DNA of 40,092 nucleotides from Candidatus Woesebacteria bacterium (GTDB lineage Bacteria > Patescibacteriota > Microgenomatia > UBA1400 > UBA12108): NCBI GenBank assembly GCA_018060845.1, contig JAGOVG010000003.1:85759-125850 (forward strand), in the 5' to 3' direction. This document shows, piece by piece, positions 13,304-21,890 of this stretch. The translations under genes and the position numbers were made by a program. How positions within the stretch are numbered: position 1 is the stretch's first letter; every line of letters begins with the position of its first letter. The notes beneath the pieces were generated by a model. It worked only from the letters and a program-made list of their open reading frames with translations, had not been told where the DNA came from and searched no databases.

Positions 13304-15397
13304 TTAGTTCCCTATCGTCCCTGGCACCACTTCTTCCCACTTGAGCGCAAATACTTTCATCGAGTCTGGCATATTGTTAAGTAGGTCGACGCGGTAAGTG
13401 AATTTTTCGGCAGCAGTACTCACGTTGTCGGATACTAGGTCTCTCCCCAGGTTTACTCCTCCCCAGGCGACCACACTCCCCTCAAAGTTAGCTGGAGCGT
13501 CACTAGTCCCATTACTCTCTGTTGTCATGGCTGAGTCGACTACGTAGAGTCCCTGGATGTCTTCTACAGCTGGTGACACGTTTACACTGCCATTAACTAG
13601 TATGGCTAGGAATCCACCGTCAGCAACAGTCACGTCTCCGGCTATTCGTAGGTCACCGTTAACAAAGATGACATAACTCTCACCAGCTAACACATCTAGT
13701 CCAGTTATCATGCCAGCATTGCCCCCTGTTGGAGCCAGGTAGTACCAGTCTACTGTCGTGGTTGGCTTAGTTATTGTGTTGCTACCCCAGTAATTCTGGG
13801 TATTTGGCGTTACCCCCATGTGTGCGGCAAAGTAGTCATAATTCATTGTTTTGCCACGGTACCTGGTCTGTGCACTATATCCCTCTGTCGAGACTGAGCC
13901 TATTCCTACGTCTACTGACCCACTTGACCTCGTTAGAGCGCCGATCGAGCCTCCTAGTCCCGAGTCGATTAGGTAAGTAGAAGCAGAAGGTAGCTCGCTC
14001 CTCACGTTGCCTGACGCATAGATATTGCCACCGACGGCCTGCCACCACGCTTCTCTATTTAAAGTGATAAAGAAATTGGTCGAACCAGTAGTCGTTACAT
14101 TAGTCTTAGTAGGGCATTGGTTACACCCTGATGCAGTCGAGCAGGCATAGCCTGTAGGAAATCCTGTTAGGGTAGCGGTTGGTATGGTGGTCTGGGCGCC
14201 TACATTAATACTGTAAGAGCCATTAGCTGTGCTCACTGTCCCAGTCTGCCCTGTGGATAACGCTACACTCATCCCTCCCCCAGTCCATGGGGTACTGATC
14301 GAGCAGACATTATTAGGATCTAGATACACAGTGCCAGCTATCAGATTGGCGGCGGCTGTCGTATGTGTCGCTACAACTTCACCAGAACAACTATCGCTCT
14401 GATAACGAACCACCCTAACATAATAAGTAGTATTTGGTGACATCCCACTTATAGCATAGCTATTTGTAGCGCTACCGAGTTGTGCATCGACAATACAATC
14501 CTCAGCATTCACACATCCTGCTGTGACCTTGGCTTGATCTGTCCCCACACTTATATATTGTGTTCCACCACTCCCCGCGCTCCACATGGCAGTAGCGCTA
14601 GCATATGTAGATCCAGCAATTATTGAGAGGTTACTAGGTGCAGTAACCGAACAATTAGACACACAACTCCAGGTAGTCGTTACGGTACGACAAGTTATCA
14701 AGTCGTTTTTAATCCAATTCCCCCCGTTCCTATTGCATTGTGCACCACAACCATTCTCATCCTGACAATCACAGTAACAGTTGCTAGCTCCTCCACGAAT
14801 GGTTCTCGAAATAAACATATCGTCCCAATCACTGCATGCAAACTGAGTAGGCGTATTACATCCTATATCTCTAGTATATGTAGAACCCTGTGTCTGTGTC
14901 GGTGTATACGTACTACCTGGTGCACAACAACCACAGTTATCTTGACATCTACCTTTTATCTCAGATCCATCACATCCAGTCACTATGTGTCGTGAGGGAA
15001 AGTATGTATCACATGTCCCTCTTTGGACACATTGTCCTAAATTAGAGTCATTGGTAACGGATCCTCCACTCTGGGTGTATAAGGTAGGACTACCACATGA
15101 TAGTGTAGTTCCACCTCCACATGATTGGCCTTGAAAACCTCCACCGCCCCCGCATTCACCAGCCCCGACGCATTGACCTTGACAACATGTTTGACCGCCA
15201 CCACAGTTACTGTCAAACACGCAAGATGCGTCAGGAGGTAATCCTGGATCACAAAACGATGTACAGCATGGATCTGGAGGACATCCACATGGGTCTGAAC
15301 AACCAGGAGGGGCAGCTTCGACGCTATCTATCCCTGTATAAATAAAAGTGAAATTAAAAATTACGAACAGAGATATAGCTAGCTTGATAAAGTACAT
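13304..15397 (-). CDS. Large secreted Cys-rich surface protein with FN3-like domain
   Basis: 697 aa from ATG 15397; a TTG 21 nt upstream is possible but has no better Shine-Dalgarno. Signal peptide MYFIKLAISLFVIFNFTFIY ending near VEAAPPG. A Cys-rich region of about 240 residues follows (many CxC and CC pairs, e.g. CGCPPDPCC), so disulfides are likely. Next come an FN3-like domain (TAPSNLSIIAG ... MSPNTTYYVRVVRY), a carboxypeptidase-regulatory-like domain (GTVYLDPNN ... TANGSYSINV), and a C-terminal ~230-residue beta-rich region with G-N-V-R-S-E-L and ESYVIFVNGDLRIAG. No C-terminal anchor is seen. Probably an adhesin or surface-layer component; the DsbA-like protein could oxidise it. Confidence 0.75.
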   Translation of the reverse strand: MYFIKLAISLFVIFNFTFIYTGIDSVEAAPPGCSDPCGCPPDPCCTSFCDPGLPPDASCVFDSNCGGGQTCCQGQCVGAGECGGGGGFQGQSCGGGTTLSCGSPTLYTQSGGSVTNDSNLGQCVQRGTCDTYFPSRHIVTGCDGSEIKGRCQDNCGCCAPGSTYTPTQTQGSTYTRDIGCNTPTQFACSDWDDMFISRTIRGGASNCYCDCQDENGCGAQCNRNGGNWIKNDLITCRTVTTTWSCVSNCSVTAPSNLSIIAGSTYASATAMWSAGSGGTQYISVGTDQAKVTAGCVNAEDCIVDAQLGSATNSYAISGMSPNTTYYVRVVRYQSDSCSGEVVATHTTAAANLIAGTVYLDPNNVCSISTPWTGGGMSVALSTGQTGTVSTANGSYSINVGAQTTIPTATLTGFPTGYACSTASGCNQCPTKTNVTTTGSTNFFITLNREAWWQAVGGNIYASGNVRSELPSASTYLIDSGLGGSIGALTRSSGSVDVGIGSVSTEGYSAQTRYRGKTMNYDYFAAHMGVTPNTQNYWGSNTITKPTTTVDWYYLAPTGGNAGMITGLDVLAGESYVIFVNGDLRIAGDVTVADGGFLAILVNGSVNVSPAVEDIQGLYVVDSAMTTESNGTSDAPANFEGSVVAWGGVNLGRDLVSDNVSTAAEKFTYRVDLLNNMPDSMKVFALKWEEVVPGTIGN

Positions 15398-15467
15398 ATA
15401 TACTCTTACTATATACAATCCTACTCACTGCAACAAGTCTAATCAGAGGATCCTGATTGAGACTTTA

Positions 15468-16037
15468 TCAATTTGTGTAATCTGATGTAATTTTTATAAT
15501 ACTAGAATTATTGTTAAAGCCTATATCCAATCTACTTTGTGTTTTTAACCCTAGATTTATTCCTCTCAAATCACGGACGTCTAACCACATAATTTCTAAT
15601 CTATCGTCTAATTTAAGTTCGGACAATAATTTCTTTGACTTAATTGGTTCATTATTATAAATATTGGTGATATCTACATAATATTGGTATTCACTACTTA
15701 ATTTGAACTGATATTCTTTCTGATTATAATCAAAAACCGTTAACACTGATTCACTCTCATCATAGTCAATATAAGTTGCATACATTTTGTATGTATAACC
15801 AGCATTACCTTTATTAAGAACTAAAATGGAGTTAATAGGCACAAAGGGGGGCATATAATCGTTCGGTTCTGCCAAGTATCCGCTATAATGCCACACGAGA
15901 GATTGGCATTTTAATCTAAGCTTAATTAGTAATTCTTGATCTGAAAATAGCGTATTCTTACACGTTAATATTAACGTCGAACCAAAAATTAACAATATGA
16001 ATAAAGCCAAAGCATATCTGCGTATTTCAGCAACCAT
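15468..16037 (-). CDS. Hypothetical membrane-anchored protein
   Basis: 189 aa from ATG 16037; a TTG at 16064 would add nine residues. One N-terminal membrane helix (ALALFILLIFGSTLILTC) is followed by a soluble extracytoplasmic domain rich in Tyr and Asp, probably beta. No family recognised. It is AT-rich. It lies 46 bp after the small secreted protein gene on the same strand and just upstream of the large Cys-rich surface protein, so the three may form one surface-protein unit. Confidence 0.55.
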   Translation of the reverse strand: MVAEIRRYALALFILLIFGSTLILTCKNTLFSDQELLIKLRLKCQSLVWHYSGYLAEPNDYMPPFVPINSILVLNKGNAGYTYKMYATYIDYDESESVLTVFDYNQKEYQFKLSSEYQYYVDITNIYNNEPIKSKKLLSELKLDDRLEIMWLDVRDLRGINLGLKTQSRLDIGFNNNSSIIKITSDYTN

Positions 16038-16083
16038 AACCTCATTTAACACTACCAGCGTCAAATATGCAAAATGACCTAGT

Positions 16084-16368
16084 TTACGCCCTACTACCCA
16101 ACCTCATTAGAAAATCTAGAAGCGCAGCGTCTTGATCTGCTATTCCCGATTCTAACCCTCCACCTAGAATACCTGTGCTAAATAGTGCATCGAAAGCAGG
16201 GTCAACAAAACAAGTATCATTTTCACCAAATGGTCTACACACTTCCCCTGCAGGGACTACTGGTGGAAGTGGCTCTGCTTTTACAACTTCTGAAGGGTGA
16301 AACGCTGCCGCTAATGAAGCTGCGCCTATACCTACTGTTAATAAGTCCTTGATCATGTTCTTATTCAT
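16084..16368 (-). CDS. Small secreted protein
   Basis: 94 aa with a clear signal peptide (KDLLTVGIGAASLAAAFHPSEVVKAEP). The mature part contains two cysteines (CRPFGENDTC) that could pair. AAAGGAGAT lies 6 nt before the ATG, and a TTGACA-17-TATGAT promoter lies upstream. This is one of the best-defined promoter and Shine-Dalgarno combinations in the window, so expression may be high. No family recognised. Confidence 0.65.
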   Translation of the reverse strand: MNKNMIKDLLTVGIGAASLAAAFHPSEVVKAEPLPPVVPAGEVCRPFGENDTCFVDPAFDALFSTGILGGGLESGIADQDAALLDFLMRLGSRA

Positions 16369-16402
16369 AATAGATCTCCTTTATTAACCTACTTATCATA
16401 AC

Positions 16403-16458
16403 ATCATACTGCGACCGATAGTAATTGTCAAGTATATTCAAATTAGATCAATATACTT
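16403..16458 (-). promoter_or_regulatory. Promoter of the small secreted protein gene with upstream 9-bp inverted repeat
   Basis: On the minus strand TTGACA (16431-16426), 17 bp, TATGAT (16408-16403). Immediately upstream and touching the -35 is a perfect inverted repeat AAGTATATT / AATATACTT (16430-16438 and 16450-16458, 11-bp spacer). This is a candidate regulator site. The rest of 16369-16570 is AT-rich with nothing else recognisable; it also holds the start region of nnrD. Confidence 0.55.
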
Positions 16459-16570
16459 ATGTAATACACATAAATACTATGTATGTAAAAACTATACATT
16501 AAGACTCATAATATTGAGGAATTAAAGCTATTAAACGCCTAAACTCTATAGCACGCTATAATGATATTAT

Positions 16571-17362
16571 ATGCCTTATAAAGATATCTCCTCACATGTC
16601 AGTCAAATAACTCTACCAAGAGCCAACTCGCGCAAAGGTGAAAATGGGCGTGTGCTCGTGATCGGTGGATCTACCCTCTTCCATGCTGCCTCGTTCTGGA
16701 GCGCTAGCATGGCTAGTCGCCTGGTCGACATGGTGCATTTCACAAGCCCAGTCATGGAGAATAACGATCTCATGAGAGTGCGAGCCAAGAGCAAATTCTG
16801 GGACGGGATAGTAGTCCCCTACGAAGAGATCGAGCACTATATAGAAGAGGACGACGCTATCTTGATTGGCCCAGGCATGGAGCGGGGCGAGGCTACCAGA
16901 GTAATAGTTAACAACTTACTCAAAAAGTATCCCACAAAAAAATGGGTGGTAGACGGAGGTGCACTACAAGAAGTAGATCCCACCCTGCTATCAGGTAATA
17001 TGATTATCACTCCTAATCAAAAAGAACTTGAGATTATAAAAAATAAGATAGGTTCAGGTTATTCAAATCTTCAACCTACTGTTCTAGCCAAAGGGCCAAC
17101 AGATATTATCTCCTCTCCCACCAACAATTTAACAATTACTGGAGGTGGCCCTGGCCTGACAAAAGGCGGTACTGGAGACGTGCTTTCTGGACTAGTCGCG
17201 GGCTTAGCCGCCAAAAGTGACAATTTTGCTGCCTGTGTTCTTGCCAGCTATGCTGTCAAATCTGCATCGGAGTCACTCTCAACCAGAGTTGGACCATTCT
17301 TTTCTCCCACCAATCTAATCGATGAGATCCCCCGGGCGCTAAAAACCTTTCTCAAAGTCTAA
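16571..17362 (+). CDS. nnrD: ADP/ATP-dependent NAD(P)H-hydrate dehydratase (YjeF C-terminal domain)
   Basis: 263 aa, only the kinase-like dehydratase domain; no epimerase domain is fused. Visible signatures: G-R-V-L-V-I-G-G-S near the N terminus, A-I-L-I-G-P-G-M, T-P-N-Q-K-E-L, L-A-K-G-P-T-D, and the nucleotide-binding G-G-T-G-D-V-L-S-G-L. It repairs hydrated NAD(P)H in the cytoplasm. The start has no Shine-Dalgarno; a TATAAT-like sequence just upstream suggests a very short leader. It converges on recF with an 11-bp overlap. Confidence 0.9.
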   Translation: MPYKDISSHVSQITLPRANSRKGENGRVLVIGGSTLFHAASFWSASMASRLVDMVHFTSPVMENNDLMRVRAKSKFWDGIVVPYEEIEHYIEEDDAILIGPGMERGEATRVIVNNLLKKYPTKKWVVDGGALQEVDPTLLSGNMIITPNQKELEIIKNKIGSGYSNLQPTVLAKGPTDIISSPTNNLTITGGGPGLTKGGTGDVLSGLVAGLAAKSDNFAACVLASYAVKSASESLSTRVGPFFSPTNLIDEIPRALKTFLKV

Positions 17363-18422
17363 TAATGCTGGCCGTATCACCAAAATAGGCAGTAGTCTCA
17401 TCCTCAGCCGATGTAAGGATTACTTGTCTCCCCTCCATGAGTCGGACTACCTCTATTCGGTGCTCTTGGTCTAGCTCACTAAAAATATCATCAAGTAATA
17501 GTAGTGATTTGACTCCACGCTTTTCCTCTAGGTACTCCATGCCACCAATTTTCAAAAATAATACCCCGAGCCGCTGCTCACCCCTGCTCCCATAAGTCAT
17601 TAAATCAATATTGTTATCAATTTGAGAATTTGAGAATTTATGATTTGAGATTAGTATAAAGTCATCTTTGTGTGGGCCGACTAGTGTATATCCAACAGCC
17701 ACTTCTGCATCTGCATATTGTAGTAACCTAGATGGTGAGATTGCCGAGCTCTTATACTCTATGCAGTACTCCCCAAAAGGTACTTTGATGTGGTCATTAA
17801 GGTACTCTATATAGCCCCTTCGATAGTTAGTCAAAATCTCACCATTTTTAATGAGAGACTGATCCCAGTAGGCTAGCTCCACTCTCTTAGAGATCCCATC
17901 CCTTATCTGGTCCAGTAGCCTGTTTCTACGCTTAAGTGTGGCCTCATAGACTGATAGTGCTCTCAAATACTCTGGGTGAGCCATCCCTATCGCCAGGTCT
18001 AGATATCCCCGGCGCCGAGACGGCGACCCCTCGAGGAGTCTCATATCCTCTGGTCTAAAAAGCGTCGCCGGTAGGTGCCCGACAAATGTTGCTCTAGCTC
18101 TGCCTACCCCATCTACGAGGTACCGCCTCTTTGGGGTCCTCTTGCCCATATATACCCCTCTCGTTAGCACTACAGATAGATCGCTGCGTTCTGACTTATC
18201 TTCGACTATCCCACTCACGCTCCCAAGCTCGCCGTCCCAGCTAATCATCTCCTCTATCTTGCCTGCTCGATCGCTGATCCCTGTGGCGAGTAAATATATT
18301 GCCTCTAGTAGATTAGTTTTACCACTCCCGTTCGGGGCGATCAGTAAAGTCACCTCACCAAAGTGATGGGTAGCCTGTTTATAGCTACGAAAGTTTTTGA
18401 GTATTAGCCGCTCGAGTCTCAT
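17352..18422 (-). CDS. recF: DNA recombination/repair ATPase RecF
   Basis: 356 aa. N terminus MRLERLILKNFRSY, Walker A A-P-N-G-S-G-K-T-N at 29-37, the arm region R-R-G-Y-L-D, the signature near T-Y-G-S-R-G-E-Q-R, and Walker B L-L-L-L-D-D-I-F-S-E-L-D. It loads RecA at gaps with RecO and RecR. Just before the signature motif the stretch NHKFSNSQIDNN is encoded by a TTTGAGAA-type repeat (17620-17655) also seen in trxB, so it is probably an insertion. The gene follows mutM by 21 nt. Confidence 0.94.
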   Translation of the reverse strand: MRLERLILKNFRSYKQATHHFGEVTLLIAPNGSGKTNLLEAIYLLATGISDRAGKIEEMISWDGELGSVSGIVEDKSERSDLSVVLTRGVYMGKRTPKRRYLVDGVGRARATFVGHLPATLFRPEDMRLLEGSPSRRRGYLDLAIGMAHPEYLRALSVYEATLKRRNRLLDQIRDGISKRVELAYWDQSLIKNGEILTNYRRGYIEYLNDHIKVPFGEYCIEYKSSAISPSRLLQYADAEVAVGYTLVGPHKDDFILISNHKFSNSQIDNNIDLMTYGSRGEQRLGVLFLKIGGMEYLEEKRGVKSLLLLDDIFSELDQEHRIEVVRLMEGRQVILTSAEDETTAYFGDTASIIRL

Positions 18423-18443
18423 GTACCTGGGATTATAGCTTAT

Positions 18444-19244
18444 CTATTTCTGACACTTTGAACATACCCAGCTCCCCCTACCCCCTACAACTATCCGCTC
18501 CAGTTTATTTCCGCATTTTAAGCATGGTTTGCCCGTCCGCTTATACACCCTAAACTCATCTTGATAACTCCCTTTTTGTCCAAGCGCATTCACATAACTG
18601 TTGTCACTCGCTCCACCAGTAATGAGACCTCGCTCCATTACCATCCGCAGCGCGAGGAGAAGTTTTTTACTCTCCAGTTTGCTCAGGTTCGATGCAGCTC
18701 GTCTCGGGTCTATCCCTGCCTCCCACAAACTATCGTTTGCATAAATATTACCTACCCCAGCTAGCAATGCTTGGTCTAGAATTAGGTTTTTGATCGGTCT
18801 CTGATACTTATGCAACAGTTTATAAAAAGTGTCTTCGGTAATCTCCCATGGATCAGGACCTAGTTTGCTCTTTTGTATTCCCTGCGCGTTCTTTATGTCT
18901 TCGACATATTTCACGTACCCAAAAGTGCGTGCATCCCAGTAGTATATTTTCTTCCCGCTTGAAAGGTCCATCACCACCCTCGTGTGTGGCAGCTCATCAT
19001 ACAAATCAACGTCTACCACCAGTCTCCCTGTCATCTTAAGGTGGATCACGAGTCCTCGACCAGAGTCAAAGTGTACAAACAAATATTTACCTGTTCGCCC
19101 AATCTCAGTAATCAGCTCGTGCACTAGTAGTTCTGGTCCTATATAACAGTTGGCGCGTCGGACAGTAACCCCTGTAATCGTCGCCCCGACTACTTTCTCT
19201 TCTAGTTGCCTCCTAATTGTCTCAACTTCTGGTAGTTCTGGCAT
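18444..19244 (-). CDS. mutM: Formamidopyrimidine-DNA glycosylase
   Basis: 266 aa, full length. N terminus P-E-L-P-E-V-E-T with the catalytic Pro2 and Glu3; the H2TH region L-L-A-G-V-G-N-I-Y-A-N-D; and a C-terminal zinc finger C-L-K-C...C-S-K-C. It excises 8-oxoguanine and formamidopyrimidines. The start overlaps the methyltransferase gene upstream by 23 nt and recF follows, giving a DNA-repair pair. Confidence 0.95.
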   Translation of the reverse strand: MPELPEVETIRRQLEEKVVGATITGVTVRRANCYIGPELLVHELITEIGRTGKYLFVHFDSGRGLVIHLKMTGRLVVDVDLYDELPHTRVVMDLSSGKKIYYWDARTFGYVKYVEDIKNAQGIQKSKLGPDPWEITEDTFYKLLHKYQRPIKNLILDQALLAGVGNIYANDSLWEAGIDPRRAASNLSKLESKKLLLALRMVMERGLITGGASDNSYVNALGQKGSYQDEFRVYKRTGKPCLKCGNKLERIVVGGRGSWVCSKCQK

Positions 19245-19653
19245 AACGTGCTAGTTCCTTTTCTTCCCATTTTGCTCTGATTACTAGTATGGGTAAAAGT
19301 ATTAAGATGCTAAATATCAATCCAGTCCTGCTCCCTAAGGAGGTTGCAAGGCCAACAAAAGTCATCATAATCCCTATGTACATTGGGTGCTTGAATAATC
19401 TATATATTCCAGTACTCACACGTTGTTGTCGTTTGGGTAGTACCCCAAAGCTCCGACCCAAACTAATATAGCTATAGATCCATAAACCTAATCCCAAGCT
19501 CGCGATGATTAGTCCAGAGAGCATTACAGACAAACTCTGCTCATTAGTATTTTGATATGCAATCAGATATAAGTTGAGTAGATAGATACTCGGGATCCCA
19601 ACTACTCCTACTAGCTCAGCGATATTTTTACCTAGCCTCCTCTCGCTCTTCAT
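19222..19653 (-). CDS. Isoprenylcysteine carboxyl methyltransferase-like membrane protein
   Basis: 143 aa with about four membrane helices. The motif Y-R-L-F-K-H-P-M-Y-I-G (about 91-101) and the C-terminal R-A-K-W-E-E-K-E-L are the SAM-binding signature of the ICMT/PEMT-like bacterial family. The substrate in bacteria is unknown. It overlaps the glycosyltransferase gene by 4 nt and mutM by 23 nt, so it is translated as part of this operon. Confidence 0.8.
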   Translation of the reverse strand: MKSERRLGKNIAELVGVVGIPSIYLLNLYLIAYQNTNEQSLSVMLSGLIIASLGLGLWIYSYISLGRSFGVLPKRQQRVSTGIYRLFKHPMYIGIMMTFVGLATSLGSRTGLIFSILILLPILVIRAKWEEKELARYARTTRS

Positions 19654-20768
19654 ATTATTTCTCTAAACTTTTTCTCAAATACACTACGGTTAAATTGCTG
19701 TGCCCATTTGATTATTCGATCATGATCCCACACAGTTTGCTCCATTTGCTTAATCCCGTTAATCACACACTCTACGCTTGTGTCATCTATTAGTATTCCT
19801 GTGCCTTTTTGTTGAATTGTTGAATTGTTGAATTTTTTAATTTCTGGTAGTACTGTCTCCCTATATCCTCCACTATTTAAGGCCAGTACTGGCGTACCAT
19901 GTGCCATCGCTTCAACGACCGTCATCCCAAAGTCTTCGTCACGAGCGAGTGCTACAAATCCTTTAGCTTGACTATATAATTTCGCCAGTTCTTTATCTTC
20001 TACTCTACCCAAATACTCTACATATTTTGAGCTTTGTGCTTTAACATTTGTACTTACCCGCTCCCCGACTAGTTTTAGTCTAAACCGACCGCGCTCCGCA
20101 GCGAGAGTAGCCTCACTCACTCCTTTTGCTCCCGTAATCCGTGTTACCAATAAATAATAATCTCCCCTTTTTAATTGCACCTTTCCACTTTCCCCTTTTA
20201 ACTCTATAGGTGGATATATCACAGTTGCTTCTTTACCATAAAACTTGCGTATCCGAGATGCCACTTCGTGACTGTTAGCTATCCAGGTGTTTACTCGCTG
20301 TGCACTCATATAGTCGAAGTAGCGCAAGGGTGGCCCAAACACGTAGATAAACAGTCTGCCCCACCACTTACTCATTGCCCCAGTTGGGGTGTCATAACCA
20401 TAAAGCCATTTTGGCGGTGTATGGCAATAAGCAACCACTCTAGTCTTGTCCCCCACTCTAAATCCACGAGCAATATATCCACCAGAAGTCGAGGTAATAA
20501 CCAGGTCATATTCAGTTAGATCGATACTCCTCCAGATCCAAGGGAGCAAAAATCGTAAGTAGCTAAAGAGCCGTCCAATTTTTAGTAACCATCCATACGA
20601 GCTCTCGTGGATCTCGCGGTCACTAAACATAGCCTTGGCAGTCCCATTTTTTACAAATGCAGTATAAATAGGTGCCTCTGGATACATCTCTGAAAGCACT
20701 CTGAGTACTCGCTCCGCACCCCCTGCCTCGTTTAAATAATCGTGAACTAATGCTATCTTTTTTATCAT
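19650..20768 (-). CDS. GT4-family glycosyltransferase
   Basis: 372 aa from ATG 20768; an ATG 24 nt upstream lies in a TTGCATTG repeat and would add an atypical MQQGNIET. MIKKIALVHDYLNEAGGAER is the family N terminus. The C-terminal domain has D-E-D-F-G-M-T-V-V-E-A-M-A-H-G, the GT4 E-x7-E motif. It transfers a sugar from an activated donor to a lipid or glycan on the inner face of the membrane. Two stretches look inserted: NVKAQSSKY (about 235-243) and KKFNNSTIQQKG (about 316-327, from a TTGAATTG repeat at 19808-19845). Confidence 0.88.
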   Translation of the reverse strand: MIKKIALVHDYLNEAGGAERVLRVLSEMYPEAPIYTAFVKNGTAKAMFSDREIHESSYGWLLKIGRLFSYLRFLLPWIWRSIDLTEYDLVITSTSGGYIARGFRVGDKTRVVAYCHTPPKWLYGYDTPTGAMSKWWGRLFIYVFGPPLRYFDYMSAQRVNTWIANSHEVASRIRKFYGKEATVIYPPIELKGESGKVQLKRGDYYLLVTRITGAKGVSEATLAAERGRFRLKLVGERVSTNVKAQSSKYVEYLGRVEDKELAKLYSQAKGFVALARDEDFGMTVVEAMAHGTPVLALNSGGYRETVLPEIKKFNNSTIQQKGTGILIDDTSVECVINGIKQMEQTVWDHDRIIKWAQQFNRSVFEKKFREII

Positions 20769-20812
20769 TGTTTCAATGTTGCCTTGTTGCATTGTTGCAT
20801 TAAATTAACAAT

Positions 20813-21727
20813 TTAGAATAAACCCATTTGGTTATCAGGTACTTTTGATTTTACTGTTTTTTCTTCGTCTCCCCAGATCCTCCTCACCAGACTTTTAAAC
20901 CCTAGGTCTTCTAGAGTATTTTTTAATAACTCTTTCTTAATATCCACATACTCCATCTCACTAAGTTCTATCGGAAGGGACATGTCAGTCACGATCCTAG
21001 AGAGATCTTGTGACAAAAAGGCACTGTCACGGCCAGTTAGCAGCTTCTCGTAGACTTTTGAATTTAGCTTGTCATTTTTTGCATTAACTGCCGCATAAAT
21101 GTCCACTAAGCTCCCATACTCTTGCAAGAGCTTGGCGGCAGTCGTCGGTCCGACGCCTGCCACTCCAGGGATATTGTCTGACACATCACCTATCAACGCC
21201 TTGTAATCTACGATCTGGCTCGGAGTGACTCCGTACTTTTCAACTACTTCTGCAACTCCATATATCTTGGCTGGCAACTTGCCTTTAGGAGGAGTTAATA
21301 TAGTTACTTTGGGACCTACTAGCTGCATAGTGTCCTGGTCGCCAGTTAATATGACTACATCCCCATCGATCTCAATACACGACAGTGTTCCGATAATGTC
21401 GTCTGCCTCGTATCCCTCGACTTCGCTCTGGAGTATCCCCATAGCCTCGATCACCTGCTTGACTATCGGGATCTGCTCGACCATCTCGGTATCGGCTTTT
21501 GGTCGCTGAGCTTTATATCCTACATATTTCTCATGTCTAAATGTCGGCTTAGGTAGATCCCAGGCTACCATGACATGACTAGGTGCTACTTCAACGAGTG
21601 CCGAGTAGAGCATGGATGCTACACCATACACGGCTCCTACCACTTGACCAGTTTTTGAGGTCAGTGGCGGGTATGCATGATACGCACGGTGTAGTAGCGC
21701 GCTCCCATCGACTAATAACAATTTCAT
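20813..21727 (-). CDS. Stand-alone 5'-3' exonuclease (PolA N-terminal domain) with putative clamp-binding tail
   Basis: 304 aa, equal to the 5' nuclease domain of DNA polymerase I with no polymerase part. Seen: L-L-V-D-G-S-A-L-L-H-R-A-Y at the start, E-G-Y-E-A-D-D-I-I-G, L-T-G-D-Q-D, G-D-V-S-D-N-I-P-G-V and the helix-hairpin-helix G-V-G-P-T-T-A-A-K-L-L. All metal-binding acidic residues look present. It removes RNA primers and flaps. The extreme C terminus is N-Q-M-G-L-F, close to the Q-x-x-L-F sliding-clamp motif, so it may be recruited by DnaN. Repeat copy 3 is just upstream. Confidence 0.93.
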   Translation of the reverse strand: MKLLLVDGSALLHRAYHAYPPLTSKTGQVVGAVYGVASMLYSALVEVAPSHVMVAWDLPKPTFRHEKYVGYKAQRPKADTEMVEQIPIVKQVIEAMGILQSEVEGYEADDIIGTLSCIEIDGDVVILTGDQDTMQLVGPKVTILTPPKGKLPAKIYGVAEVVEKYGVTPSQIVDYKALIGDVSDNIPGVAGVGPTTAAKLLQEYGSLVDIYAAVNAKNDKLNSKVYEKLLTGRDSAFLSQDLSRIVTDMSLPIELSEMEYVDIKKELLKNTLEDLGFKSLVRRIWGDEEKTVKSKVPDNQMGLF

Positions 21728-21750
21728 ATGTGTATTGTAGCTTAGAGGAA

Positions 21751-21886
21751 GGTGAGATGCAGAGTGCAGTCGTATCTCACAACAAAAAAATATTCGCAGA
21801 GCGGGTAGCTCGAGACATAGATCAAAATTTCAGCAGAAATTTATGATCGGTTTTTTGTGTGATGGTACGACGAACTCGAAACGAAC
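21751..21886. repeat. Structured dispersed repeat, copy 3 (136 bp)
   Basis: Differs from copy 1 at only three positions seen. Outer stem GAGT/ACTC (21762-21765 with 21874-21877) is fully paired here, where copy 1 has one G-T wobble; GTCGTA/TACGAC at 21769-21774 with 21866-21871. It begins 4 bp after the stop codon of the K+ channel gene (minus-strand sense), almost the same placement as copy 1 after trxA. Confidence 0.85.
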
Positions 21887-21890
21887 AAGT

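Noticed and set aside
21583-21846. Plus-strand open frame of 87 codons overlapping the exonuclease start and repeat copy 3
   Set aside because: It is antisense to a conserved gene, and its second half is just a translation of the structured repeat.
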